Below are positions 1 to 6,313 of a stretch of DNA of 6,413 nt, piece by piece. The position numbers and the translations under genes were made by a program. Where the stretch lies: NCBI GenBank assembly GCA_003453215.1, contig DMMB01000062.1, positions 684-7,096 on the forward strand. The letters run 5' to 3'. The DNA comes from Oscillospiraceae bacterium. GTDB lineage: Bacteria; Bacillota; Clostridia; Oscillospirales; Ruminococcaceae. The stretch's first letter is position 1. Every line of letters starts with the position of its first letter. The notes under the pieces were generated by a model. The model did not search any database. It saw only the letters and a program-made list of their open reading frames with translations, and was not told where the DNA came from.

Positions 1-50
1 CGGTTTGCCCTGCGGGCGGCCGGCCCTGCGGCAGAACCCCGGATTTTGAC

Positions 51-79
51 TTGCAATTCCAGCGGCAGCGTGATAAAAT
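51..79 (+). promoter_or_regulatory. Putative extended -10 promoter of the ACT-domain gene
   Basis: A -35-like TTGCAA (51-56) is separated by 17 bp from TAAAAT (74-79). The -10 element is preceded by TG plus one base (71-73), the extended -10 signature that compensates for a weak -35. Transcription would begin near 86, leaving a leader of about 35 nt before the ATG at 121. A second -10-like TATAAA at 85-90 has no -35 partner at proper distance. The promoter overlaps the TTG at 46 that would otherwise allow a longer ORF, which supports the downstream start. Read by eye only. Confidence 0.55.
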
Positions 80-120
80 GTCCGTATAAAAAACACAACT
101 GTACGCATGGAGGAAATTGC

Positions 121-585
121 ATGGTCAATTTGCAGCACCCCACCCACCGGGAAGGCTCTCAGCTTTTGCTGGTGGATAGTTCTGTCTTGCCGGAGGTCTT
201 TCTCCGGGTAGTGGAAGCCAAGCGAATGCTGGCGATTGGCCAGGTGCGCAGCCTTTCGGAGGCAGCCAAAGCCGCCGGCATTTCCCGCAGTGCGCTGTAT
301 AAATACAAAGACTGCGTTTTTGTGCACAATGAAGCGCTGGATGATAAGGTCATTACCCTTTCCGCCCGGCTGGAGGATCGCCCCGGTGTACTTTCCGGGC
401 TGCTCAACAGCCTTTCGGAGCAGCAGGGCAATATCCTTACGGTTAATCAGAATATCCCGGTGGACGGAGTAGCGGCGGTTTCGGTTTCCGCTCGGCTTCC
501 GCTGCCGATGGATATGGAGTCCCTGCGGCAGAACCTGCTGTCCCTGCCCGGCGTGACCCAGGTGGATATCCTTTCTACTCGCTAA
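121..585 (+). CDS. pheB: ACT domain-containing protein, PheB/UPF0735 family
   Basis: A 154-residue cytoplasmic protein. Residues 15-37 (LLLVDSSVLPEVFLRVVEAK onward) and 44-67 (SLSEAAKAAGISRSALYKYK onward) match the N-terminal half of Bacillus PheB, where the SRSxxYKYxDxVF segment resembles a helix-turn-helix. Residues 77-152 form one ACT domain. Its LEDRPGVLSGLL loop (84-95) is the usual amino-acid-binding turn between the first strand and helix. ACT domains sense amino acids; PheB was named from its link to pheA and phenylalanine synthesis in Bacillus, but its biochemical role is poorly defined, so amino-acid-responsive regulation is an inference. The ATG at 121 is chosen because GGAGG (109-113) sits 7 nt upstream and the homology starts just after it. 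The frame is open back to position 1, but the TTG at 46 lies in the promoter and the added residues (Cys-, Lys- and His-rich) resemble nothing in the family. A terminator follows 16 nt after the stop, so the gene appears to be transcribed alone. Confidence 0.88.
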   Translation: MVNLQHPTHREGSQLLLVDSSVLPEVFLRVVEAKRMLAIGQVRSLSEAAKAAGISRSALYKYKDCVFVHNEALDDKVITLSARLEDRPGVLSGLLNSLSEQQGNILTVNQNIPVDGVAAVSVSARLPLPMDMESLRQNLLSLPGVTQVDILSTR

Positions 586-601
586 AATCCTGCTTTTTTC
601 T

Positions 602-643
602 TCCCGCTCAGGCCGATGGCTTGCGCGGGATTTTTCTTTTTTT
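602..643 (+). terminator. Intrinsic terminator of the ACT-domain gene
   Basis: TCCCGC (602-607) pairs with GCGGGA (625-630). After one mismatch (608/624), CAGGCC (609-614) pairs with GGCTTG (618-623), including one G-U pair, around a GAT loop. The 12-bp stem is followed directly by a run of 12 Ts broken by one C (631-643). This is a textbook Rho-independent terminator reading rightward, 16 nt after the stop codon. It separates this gene from the large downstream one. Confidence 0.92.
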
Positions 644-692
644 CACGCCGGGCGTCGGCCCGCGTCGCAGGCTGTCTCATACTTTGGAACGA

Positions 693-721
693 TTTACATT
701 CTCTGGTACCGTTGGTACAAT
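693..721 (+). promoter_or_regulatory. Strong sigma-A-type promoter of the giant surface-protein gene
   Basis: TTTACA (693-698) and TACAAT (716-721) each match the housekeeping consensus at five of six positions, with an ideal 17-bp spacer. The predicted start is near 728, giving a 5' leader of about 70 nt. TGGTAC occurs twice as a direct repeat (704-709 and 713-718); the second copy overlaps the -10 box, so a repressor site is possible. The stretch 644-692 shows only a small GC hairpin (CGGGC 649-653 with GCCCG 658-662) and nothing else I can name. Confidence 0.8.
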
Positions 722-731
722 TTTATTGAGT

Positions 732-756
732 TCAGGGGGAAAAACGCCCCCCTTGA
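732..756 (+). promoter_or_regulatory. 5' leader hairpin of the giant-gene mRNA
   Basis: AGGGGG (734-739) pairs with CCCCCT (748-753), extended by TC (732-733) with GA (755-756) around a bulged T at 754. The loop is A-rich (740-747). It starts only a few bases from the predicted transcript 5' end and ends about 30 nt before the ribosome binding site. There is no T-run after it, so it is not a terminator. A 5'-terminal stem-loop of this type is known to slow mRNA decay (aprE in Bacillus and ompA in E. coli are precedents), which would suit a very long message; that role here is inference. Confidence 0.6.
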
Positions 757-784
757 TACGCGGTGATAGACCAAAGGAAAACCA

Positions 785-790
785 GGGAGG
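785..790 (+). promoter_or_regulatory. Ribosome binding site of the giant gene
   Basis: AGGGAGG (784-790) is close to the full anti-Shine-Dalgarno complement. It lies 6 nt before the ATG at 797 and 9 nt before a second, adjacent ATG at 800. Either could be used; the choice changes only one residue of the signal peptide. Confidence 0.85.
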
Positions 791-796
791 AACCAC

Positions 797-871
797 ATGA
801 TGAAACGAGCGTTAAGCATTCTGCTGGCTCTTATGCTGTGCCTGACCATGCTGCCCACAGCAGCGCTGGCC
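797..871 (+). other. Sec signal peptide
   Basis: Residues 1-25 show the classical three parts: basic MMKR, a hydrophobic core (ALSILLALMLCLTML), and a PTAALA c-region. The predicted signal peptidase I cut follows A25 (ALA, then EV). The mature protein begins with a Pro/Glu/Ala-rich stretch (26-50) that looks like a flexible linker. Confidence 0.93.
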
Positions 872-3800
872 GAGGTCCTGCAGCCGGAAAATCCAGCCAC
901 GATGGCAGAACCCCAGCCCACGGCCCCGTTGGAACCCAAGGAAGATTCCGTGGCAGAGGTACAGGCAATGATCGATGCCCTGCCGACAGAGGAAACCTTA
1001 ACGGCGGAGGATTACGAAACGGTGCTGGCTGCCTATGAGGCATATGCGGCACTTTCGGAGGAGGAACAGGCCCGGGTGACCGGTGCCGAGCGCCTGGAAG
1101 AACTGCTGGCCTGGTTTAATAACCAGACTGCCCCGTATACCCTGAGCGGCAGTACCACAGAGCAGGCCGCCTCGGTCATCAAGATCACCCCCGAGGGCAG
1201 TGAGGTTAGCTACTACTATGATACCGTTGCCGCAGCGCTTCGGGATTGTCTGGATCAGCTGGGGGTAACGGAGCACTTTACCATGACCCTGCTGAAGGAT
1301 GCCACCGTAGAGCCGGAAGCGGGCTTTGGCTATGTTTATCTGTCCGGGTTGGCGGTTTTTGATCTGGGGGGCCACACCCTCACTTCCACCGGCATGGTCA
1401 TCATCCAGGGCGCCAATCAGACGGAACTCACCATCAAAAACGGTACGGTGCAAACCACTTCTGCCGAAGCGCAGGAGCTGATACACCAAAATGATAAATG
1501 CGAACTCTACCTGGAAGATGTTACGCTGGTGGGCCCGGTGAGTGACGGCCAGCGCCGGCCGGCGCTTTATGCCCCTTATCATGCCATCATCCGGGGCAAT
1601 TCCACCTTCATTGGTGGTGTCAATCTGGAAACCGGCAAAGGATATTACGAACTGTACAGCGGAACCTTTACCACCGGGGCCGCCGCGGGGGTGACGCCCA
1701 ACAGCTACAGCATTTTTACCCAGGATGGAACGAATGTCTCGATTTTAAATCTGCTCAAAGGGAGCACCGTTTTTGCCAACAGCGCCGGGGATGTCATTAA
1801 TGCGGCAGAAAAATGCACCTGGATTACGGTAAGTAAGAATTACCAGGGGTATGCGCTGACCGAAGATGTTACCATTGTGGCGCACGTCTCGCATACCTAC
1901 GATCCGGCCACCGGCCAGTGCCCTTGCGGAGAGACCTGTTCCCACAGTGCCGTCGATATGGAAACCGGCAAGTGCCAGGCCTGCCAAAAGCGGATCTATG
2001 AAGCAAAGATCGGGGATAGCGGCTACGCAACCCTGGAAGCGGCCATGGCCGCGGCGGGCAGCGATGCCACCATTACACTGCTGGCTGATATCAATCGCTC
2101 AGGGACCAATATCACCGTAGAAAGCGGCAGCTTCCTGCTGAATTTAAACGGAAAGAATGTAATATTGCTGCCCGTCGGCAAAGAATTTATCATCCAGAAG
2201 AATGCCGCCGTTACCATTGTGGGTAAGGGGAGCACAGTGGGCGCTTCGGTTAATGTCTATGGCATGCTGACCGTGAAGAGCGGCAGCTTTACCAGAGAAG
2301 TGACCATCCAGCAGGGCGGCGCCGCGGAACTTTCCGGCGGATATTTCAAAAAGATCAGCGTCCCGGCAGGTCGGCAGTGCCGCGAACTGCTGGCGGCGGG
2401 GTATGCGCTAAAGGATAGCTCCGTTGGCAATGGGCCGATCTTGCCCGGCACAGCGGAATCCCTTTCTGATGTAAGCGTCGTTTCGCATACCAGGCACACC
2501 TACGATCCGGCCACCGGCCAGTGCCTCTGTGGGGAACCATGCCCGCACGAAACGCTTTATACCGATAACGATGGGCACACCGAGGGCGCCTGCACCATCT
2601 GCGGCAAGCAGGCAGCGATTGCCAAAATAGGCACCACGTATTACCGCGATATAGCGGCACTGAACGAAGCGGCCAAGGGCGTGACGGGCCATCCCACCCT
2701 TACCATTCTGTGCGATATTACCGGGAACCTGAAGCTGGTAAAAAGCGAACTGACCCTGGAGGCCGGCAGCCATACCATCAATGGTGCGCTGCAGGTGAAC
2801 AACTCCACCGTCACCATCCAGGGCGGCACCTATGCCAAAAATGCCATTTTTGCCAATTCCGTTGTGACATTGGAAGGCGGCGACTATGCCGGTGCAGTGA
2901 ATATCAGCGGCAGCGCCAGCAATATGACAATGAAAGGAAGTACCTTCCAGGGTACCGTAGCCATGCGTGGACAGGTGACAGTCACCGAGAATGCCGTTTT
3001 TAACAACACTGTTTCCATTAGTACAGGGACAGCAACGGTAGAGAATGCCTCCTTTACCAAAGCTGTCACCGTCAATGCGGACGGCAATTTGGTGGTAAAG
3101 GGCGGCACTCTCACATCGGCAACCGTCAAGGCGAATGGCAGCGCCCACTTCCAGGGCGGCAGCATAAGCGGCACCCTGCTGGTGGAAACGGACGGGGAAC
3201 TGACCGCATCGGCTGGCAGCTTTGGCACCGTTGCGTTCCAGACGGGCGGCAAAGGCGTACTTTCCGGCGGCTACTACAGTAAAATAACCGGCTGGAACTC
3301 CACCCTGGTGGAAAACTTTTTGGCAGAGGGCTATGCCTACAAGCGGGCGAATACCTGGCCGGCTTATGCCGGGCTAAAGGAAATCCGCGATGTTTCCGTC
3401 GCCTATGTCCCGCTGCAGAGTATTGCGCTGCGCCTTACCGCCGGAGAGGTCGATCTTACCTACGGCTACCAGGCCGGTGAGGCCCCGCAGGCGGCGGCCA
3501 GTGTGGTGCAGAATGGAACCGCATCGGTGACGTACCTTTGGGAATTGACCGATGAAAATAACACCAAGACGACGCTTTCTTCCACCACCGGCACCGGTAC
3601 GCTCCCGGTAGGGCTGGCAGCAGGAAGCTATCAGTTAACCTGTACCGCAACCTGTGAGGGCTATTCCCTGTGCAGCGCTCCCATCACCATTACGGTAGCT
3701 AAGGCAGCGCCTGCCCTTACGCGGCAGCCGGCCGGAAGGGAAGATCTGGTCTATTGCTTTACCGAGCAGACCCTTATCACCGCAGGAACAGTTACCGGCG

Positions 3801-6313
3801 GTGAATGGCAGTACAGTCTGAATCGGGAGGAAGGCTACTCCACTGCGCTGCCCACCGGCACCGATGCCGGGCAGTATACAGTGTGGTATAAGGTGGTGGG
3901 TGATGCCAACCATCTGGATACCGAACCGGTCAGCCTGCAGGTCGTCATTGCGCCCATGGTTGTTACAGCACCCCGCATTTTGTTCGGCAGCAGCTGCACC
4001 TACAATGGCCAGCCGCAGCGGCCCGCCGTCACCCTGATGGCCGATGCCACCCATGAAATCCCAGCCGAAGAGTACACCGTAGAATACGGCAGCAATATCA
4101 ATGCCTGTGTCAATACAGCGACCGTCACAATAAAAGATCGGGAAAACGGCAACTTTACCGTCAGCGGCAGCGGCTCGTTCTCCATCGAAAAGGCGGCAGC
4201 CCCCACACTGGCACCGCTCTCCCTCACCCAAAAGTATACAGATAGCACTCAGCACACCGTTCCCCGCGATTATGCGGCGCTGATGCCGCAGGATGCCGGC
4301 CGGATATTCTATTTGGGCGGCAATTATATGGTTCCCTCAGGCGTTACACTCCCCGGCTGGAGTGTGAATGCCGGTGATGGCACTGTGACCTACCGGCTGG
4401 AAGGCGCCACAGCGGAAATGGTGGGGCAAACCATCACCATTCCGGTTATCATTGTTTCGCAGAATTATAAAGACGCGACCGCCCAGCTGGTGATTACCCT
4501 TCTTGATAAAGATACCCCGGAGCTTTCGGCCGAAGGAATTGAGATGATCTATACCGGCAGCGCGGTTCCGCTGGAACGCCTGACGGAAACCGCCGCCGCC
4601 CGGTGGGATGGAAATGAAATTGACGGCCATTGGCGCTGGAAGAACGGATCCCCCACCAATGTAAACGAAAGCGGCGATTACTACGCAGTTTTTGAACCAG
4701 AAGATACGGTCAACTTCCATTCGGCCGAAATAAAGGTATCCATCACCATCTTGCCCCGCGATATAGCGGAGGCCCGTATTGTGCTGGGGGTCGCCCTTAC
4801 CTATACCGGCCGCCAGCAAAGACAGGAAATCACTTCGGTCACGCTGCCCGGCTACCGGGAGGTAACGTACCGCGTTGAGGGGGATACCGCAGCCGATGCG
4901 GGCAATTACGAACTGGTTGTCTCCGGCACCGATAACTTTACCGGCAGCGTCCGGGTGGGGTATACCGTGGCCCGGGCGACGCTGGAAAATGTTTCGGTAC
5001 GCCAAAGCGGTACGCTGACCTATAATGGTTCGGCTCAGCAGGCGGCCGTGACCGCAGATGCCCATGCCGCAGGTGCCCAGGAGGTGACATTCACCTACAG
5101 TACCGAAGAAAACGGCCCCTATGGCGAAATGCCTGCCTTTACGGGGGCGGGCCGCTATACCGTCTATTATCGGGCGGAGGCCGCCAACCATCAGCCGGCA
5201 ACCGGCCACTTTACTATTACCATCGATCGGCTGGATCTTTCGGAGGCAGCGATCGTATGGGGACCGATGCCTGTTTATACCGGCAGCGCCCAGAATGTCC
5301 CGATTACCGCCATCAAAGCAGGCGGGCTGACTTTGGGGGCAGGGGATTACACCGTCGTTTCCGGCGGCAGCGGCACAGCCGCTGGGGATTACCGCCTGAA
5401 GATTGCCGGCGCCGGCAACTTTACCGGTACCAAGGAAATGGCTTGGAAGATTGAAAAGGCTGCCCAGAACCTGAGTGCCCCGACAGTGCATGGCACCTAT
5501 GGCGGCCGGGACCGCATTGCGCTGGAGCGCGCCATCGGCACCGTAACGCACACCATCACCGCTGGCGAGGGCGTTATCGCCCTGGATGAGCAGAATACCA
5601 TCACGTTCCTGCGCGCCGGCAGCGCCAGTATTCTGGTAAAGGCGGATGGCGATGAAAACCACCAGGCAGCTGAAATAACGGTTGCCGTTCAGGTGGAAAA
5701 GGCGGTTGCCGTCATCAAGGCACAGGATAAAAAGATTTATGTGGGCAGTGCGGCCCCGGATCTTACCCAGGCGATCCCCGGAACGGATTATATCATCGAT
5801 GGCCTTGTGACAGGGGATATTTTGGAATGGCTGGATATTGGGATTGAACTTACCTATCCCGTGACACCGGATACCACAAAACCCGGTCAGTTTGCCATTC
5901 GCCCCACCGTTTTGGGACACAATGCCTGCTATGAATTTGTGTGCGAAGATGGCACCTTAACAGTGGCTCGGTATCCCGTTCCGGCCTATACCTGGTACAC
6001 CATCCGCACCATAACCGGCGCCCATGGCACCATTTCGCCTTCCGGCTGGGTCAGTGTCCGGGAAGGCTGGGATCAAACTTTCACCATTACCCCCGATGAG
6101 GGTTATACCGTCGCTGCCGTCCAGGTCGATGGCAAATACGTCGGCATCGGCCAGAAATACACCTTCCGTCAGGTCAGCGAGGATCACACCATCGAAGTGA
6201 CTTTCCGCAAGGGAACCAACAATCCCGGTACGGGTGCAGCGGAAAGCGAAACGGTGGGCCGCGGTACCGGTGCCCTCATCAGTGTCTCGCTGCAGTGGGT
6301 AGCAGCGGATTAA
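797..6313 (+). CDS. Giant secreted modular surface protein (beta-helix, Cys modules, MBG/Ig-like and InlB-like repeats)
   Basis: An 1838-residue exported protein with no recognisable enzymatic domain. Order of parts by residue: signal peptide 1-25; acidic helical segment about 51-108; first beta-helix unit about 126-360; Cys module 1, 365-400; beta-solenoid unit 401-540; Cys module 2, 564-604; long beta-solenoid 607-850 with an 18-19 residue period; about ten tandem Ig/MBG-like units 871-1727; InlB-B/bacterial repeat 1731-1804; tail 1805-1838. The combination is common in large surface or matrix proteins of gut Bacillota, so an extended adhesin or stalk is the likeliest role; ligand and partners are unknown. 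The tail has NPGTG (1809-1813) but no membrane segment or basic end, so the mode of attachment is unclear. It has its own promoter, leader hairpin and strong ribosome binding site, and is the last gene before a terminator-like hairpin. The reading frame is intact throughout. Certain as a gene and as exported; the function is inferred. Confidence 0.93.
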   Translation: MMKRALSILLALMLCLTMLPTAALAEVLQPENPATMAEPQPTAPLEPKEDSVAEVQAMIDALPTEETLTAEDYETVLAAYEAYAALSEEEQARVTGAERLEELLAWFNNQTAPYTLSGSTTEQAASVIKITPEGSEVSYYYDTVAAALRDCLDQLGVTEHFTMTLLKDATVEPEAGFGYVYLSGLAVFDLGGHTLTSTGMVIIQGANQTELTIKNGTVQTTSAEAQELIHQNDKCELYLEDVTLVGPVSDGQRRPALYAPYHAIIRGNSTFIGGVNLETGKGYYELYSGTFTTGAAAGVTPNSYSIFTQDGTNVSILNLLKGSTVFANSAGDVINAAEKCTWITVSKNYQGYALTEDVTIVAHVSHTYDPATGQCPCGETCSHSAVDMETGKCQACQKRIYEAKIGDSGYATLEAAMAAAGSDATITLLADINRSGTNITVESGSFLLNLNGKNVILLPVGKEFIIQKNAAVTIVGKGSTVGASVNVYGMLTVKSGSFTREVTIQQGGAAELSGGYFKKISVPAGRQCRELLAAGYALKDSSVGNGPILPGTAESLSDVSVVSHTRHTYDPATGQCLCGEPCPHETLYTDNDGHTEGACTICGKQAAIAKIGTTYYRDIAALNEAAKGVTGHPTLTILCDITGNLKLVKSELTLEAGSHTINGALQVNNSTVTIQGGTYAKNAIFANSVVTLEGGDYAGAVNISGSASNMTMKGSTFQGTVAMRGQVTVTENAVFNNTVSISTGTATVENASFTKAVTVNADGNLVVKGGTLTSATVKANGSAHFQGGSISGTLLVETDGELTASAGSFGTVAFQTGGKGVLSGGYYSKITGWNSTLVENFLAEGYAYKRANTWPAYAGLKEIRDVSVAYVPLQSIALRLTAGEVDLTYGYQAGEAPQAAASVVQNGTASVTYLWELTDENNTKTTLSSTTGTGTLPVGLAAGSYQLTCTATCEGYSLCSAPITITVAKAAPALTRQPAGREDLVYCFTEQTLITAGTVTGGEWQYSLNREEGYSTALPTGTDAGQYTVWYKVVGDANHLDTEPVSLQVVIAPMVVTAPRILFGSSCTYNGQPQRPAVTLMADATHEIPAEEYTVEYGSNINACVNTATVTIKDRENGNFTVSGSGSFSIEKAAAPTLAPLSLTQKYTDSTQHTVPRDYAALMPQDAGRIFYLGGNYMVPSGVTLPGWSVNAGDGTVTYRLEGATAEMVGQTITIPVIIVSQNYKDATAQLVITLLDKDTPELSAEGIEMIYTGSAVPLERLTETAAARWDGNEIDGHWRWKNGSPTNVNESGDYYAVFEPEDTVNFHSAEIKVSITILPRDIAEARIVLGVALTYTGRQQRQEITSVTLPGYREVTYRVEGDTAADAGNYELVVSGTDNFTGSVRVGYTVARATLENVSVRQSGTLTYNGSAQQAAVTADAHAAGAQEVTFTYSTEENGPYGEMPAFTGAGRYTVYYRAEAANHQPATGHFTITIDRLDLSEAAIVWGPMPVYTGSAQNVPITAIKAGGLTLGAGDYTVVSGGSGTAAGDYRLKIAGAGNFTGTKEMAWKIEKAAQNLSAPTVHGTYGGRDRIALERAIGTVTHTITAGEGVIALDEQNTITFLRAGSASILVKADGDENHQAAEITVAVQVEKAVAVIKAQDKKIYVGSAAPDLTQAIPGTDYIIDGLVTGDILEWLDIGIELTYPVTPDTTKPGQFAIRPTVLGHNACYEFVCEDGTLTVARYPVPAYTWYTIRTITGAHGTISPSGWVSVREGWDQTFTITPDEGYTVAAVQVDGKYVGIGQKYTFRQVSEDHTIEVTFRKGTNNPGTGAAESETVGRGTGALISVSLQWVAAD
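947..1120 (+). other. Acidic helical segment near the mature N-terminus
   Basis: Residues 51-108 (VQAMIDALPTEETLTAEDYE, then an AYEAYAALSEEEQ stretch, a GAERLEELLAWF stretch) are strongly helical and acidic. This pattern of ALP, a YEAY/YDAY element and LSEEEQxxVTG recurs as a short module in many secreted Bacillota proteins and resembles FIVAR-like helical modules. Its function is not established. Confidence 0.6.
1172..1876 (+). other. First beta-helix-like unit
   Basis: Residues 126-360. YYYDTVAAALRDCLDQLG followed by FTMTLLKDATVE is the usual entry into a secreted beta-helix (a sequence-wide table of items, then a strand ending in LLKD). FDLGGHTLTS (188-197) is the hallmark rung seen as LDLNGHTLT in right-handed beta-helix proteins, followed by TIKNGTVQT and LEDVTLVG strands. 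No catalytic residues of pectate-lyase-type enzymes are evident, so a structural or binding role is more likely. Confidence 0.65.
1889..1996 (+). other. Cys-rich module 1 (possible metal-binding knuckle)
   Basis: Residues 365-400, beginning SHTYDPATGQC. The spacing is C375-x-C377-x3-C381-x-H383, then C393-x2-C396. The CxC, CxH and CxxC pairs suggest a small zinc-knuckle-like fold or a disulfide-stabilised module. It sits between two beta-helix units and so may act as a joint. The metal is inferred; disulfides are the main alternative for an extracellular protein. Confidence 0.6.
1895..1922 (+). repeat. Exact 28-nt direct repeat, copy 1
   Basis: The 28 bases are identical to 2498-2525 and encode TYDPATGQC plus one base. 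The copies lie 603 nt apart, exactly 201 codons, so recombination between them would keep the reading frame. Confidence 0.95.
1997..2416 (+). other. Second beta-solenoid unit
   Basis: Residues 401-540. It opens with AKIGDSGYATLEAAMAAAG and ATITLLADI, the usual entry of this repeat family, followed by FLLNLNGKNV (the LDLNGHTLT-type rung). Strands ending in GSTV (481), GSF (498) and GGYF (517) are 17-19 residues apart. It closes with LLAAGYALKD (531-540), a cap also present in the third unit as FLAEGYAYKR. Confidence 0.7.
2486..2608 (+). other. Cys-rich module 2
   Basis: Residues 564-604, the second copy of the module at 1889-1996. C576-x-C578-x3-C582-x-H584 is spaced as in copy 1, but C599-x2-C602 comes after a longer acidic, His-containing loop (TDNDGHTEGA). 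The entry reads SHTRHTYDP instead of SHTYDP, an insertion of three codons. Function is as uncertain as for copy 1. Confidence 0.6.
2498..2525 (+). repeat. Exact 28-nt direct repeat, copy 2
   Basis: Identical to 1895-1922. Flanking bases diverge on both sides, although the encoded modules stay similar, so this short core is more conserved than the rest of the duplicated unit. Confidence 0.95.
2615..3346 (+). other. Third, long beta-solenoid with 18-19 residue rungs
   Basis: Residues 607-850. After the entry AKIGTTYYRDIAALNEAAKG and LTILCDI, GG(T/S)(F/Y/L)-type turns recur, with the last residue of each at 679, 697, 717, 735, 753, 772, 790, 809 and 827. This averages 18.5 residues over nine rungs and alternates strands such as TVTIQGGTY, NLVVKGGTL, SAHFQGGSI and GVLSGGYY. 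The regular period is good evidence of a solenoid of stacked strands. It ends in the FLAEGYAYKR cap. Confidence 0.75.
3407..5977 (+). other. Tandem Ig-like / MBG-type repeats forming a stalk
   Basis: Residues 871-1727 hold about ten all-beta units of 74-104 residues. Most contain an early Y(T/N)G(S/Q/R) element (for example SCTYNGQPQ 1066, YTGSAV 1252, LTYTGRQQ 1334, LTYNGSAQQ 1407, VYTGSAQN 1493). Most also have a late Asn plus aromatic/His (1038, 1119, 1223, 1306, 1380, 1464, 1541, 1621), and several end in (I/V)(E/A)KA. The unit at 1636-1727 (KAQDKKIYVGSAAPDL, then YIIDGLVTGD) fits the MBG type. Such tandem domains usually act as a stiff extender that displays the N-terminal domains away from the cell. 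Confidence 0.78.
5987..6208 (+). other. InlB-B-like / bacterial repeat domain
   Basis: Residues 1731-1804. YTIRTITGAHGTISPSGWVS, then TFTITPDEGYTVAAVQVDGK, then YTFRQVSEDHTIEVTF is the classic order of this small beta repeat (GGTISPSG, ITPDxGYxVxxVxVDG, VxxDHTIxVTF). It is frequently the last folded unit before a C-terminal wall-sorting signal in Gram-positive surface proteins. Confidence 0.87.
6209..6310 (+). other. C-terminal tail with NPGTG but no membrane anchor
   Basis: Residues 1805-1838. NPGTG (1809-1813) resembles the (N/S/P)PxTG motifs used by some class B sortases such as that of Clostridioides difficile. A sortase substrate should continue with about 20 hydrophobic residues and a basic end; instead 25 mixed residues follow, with only the weak stretch GALISVSLQWVAA, and the protein ends in Asp. 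Reading the other two frames through the same bases gives no hydrophobic anchor either. Confidence 0.55.

Noticed and set aside
1..50. GC-rich imperfect inverted repeats (for example GGGC 14-17 with GCCC 23-26) as a terminator or attachment site
   Set aside because: The stem is only four perfect pairs, outer pairing is broken, and no T-run follows. The stretch may be the end of an upstream gene, but no frame shows recognisable protein.
46..120. N-terminal extension of the ACT-domain protein from a TTG at 46
   Set aside because: The TTG lies in the predicted promoter, has no ribosome binding site, and the extra residues do not resemble the family. The ATG at 121 has GGAGG 7 nt upstream.
649..662. 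Small hairpin CGGGC-GTCG-GCCCG after the first terminator
   Set aside because: A five-pair stem with no T-run on either strand; no role can be supported.
839..841. Lipoprotein signal at Cys15 of the giant protein
   Set aside because: The residues before the Cys (LML) do not fit a lipobox, and the hydrophobic core continues past it to a good ALA signal peptidase I site.
4337..5920. A 527-residue open frame on the minus strand inside the giant gene, with shorter ones at 998-1582, 1745-1987, 2408-3148 and 3635-4255
   Set aside because: All of these lie in exact codon register with the sense gene, so they stay open simply because the sense gene rarely uses TTA, CTA and TCA. The product looks compositionally odd, shows no recognisable family, and no convincing ribosome binding site was noted.
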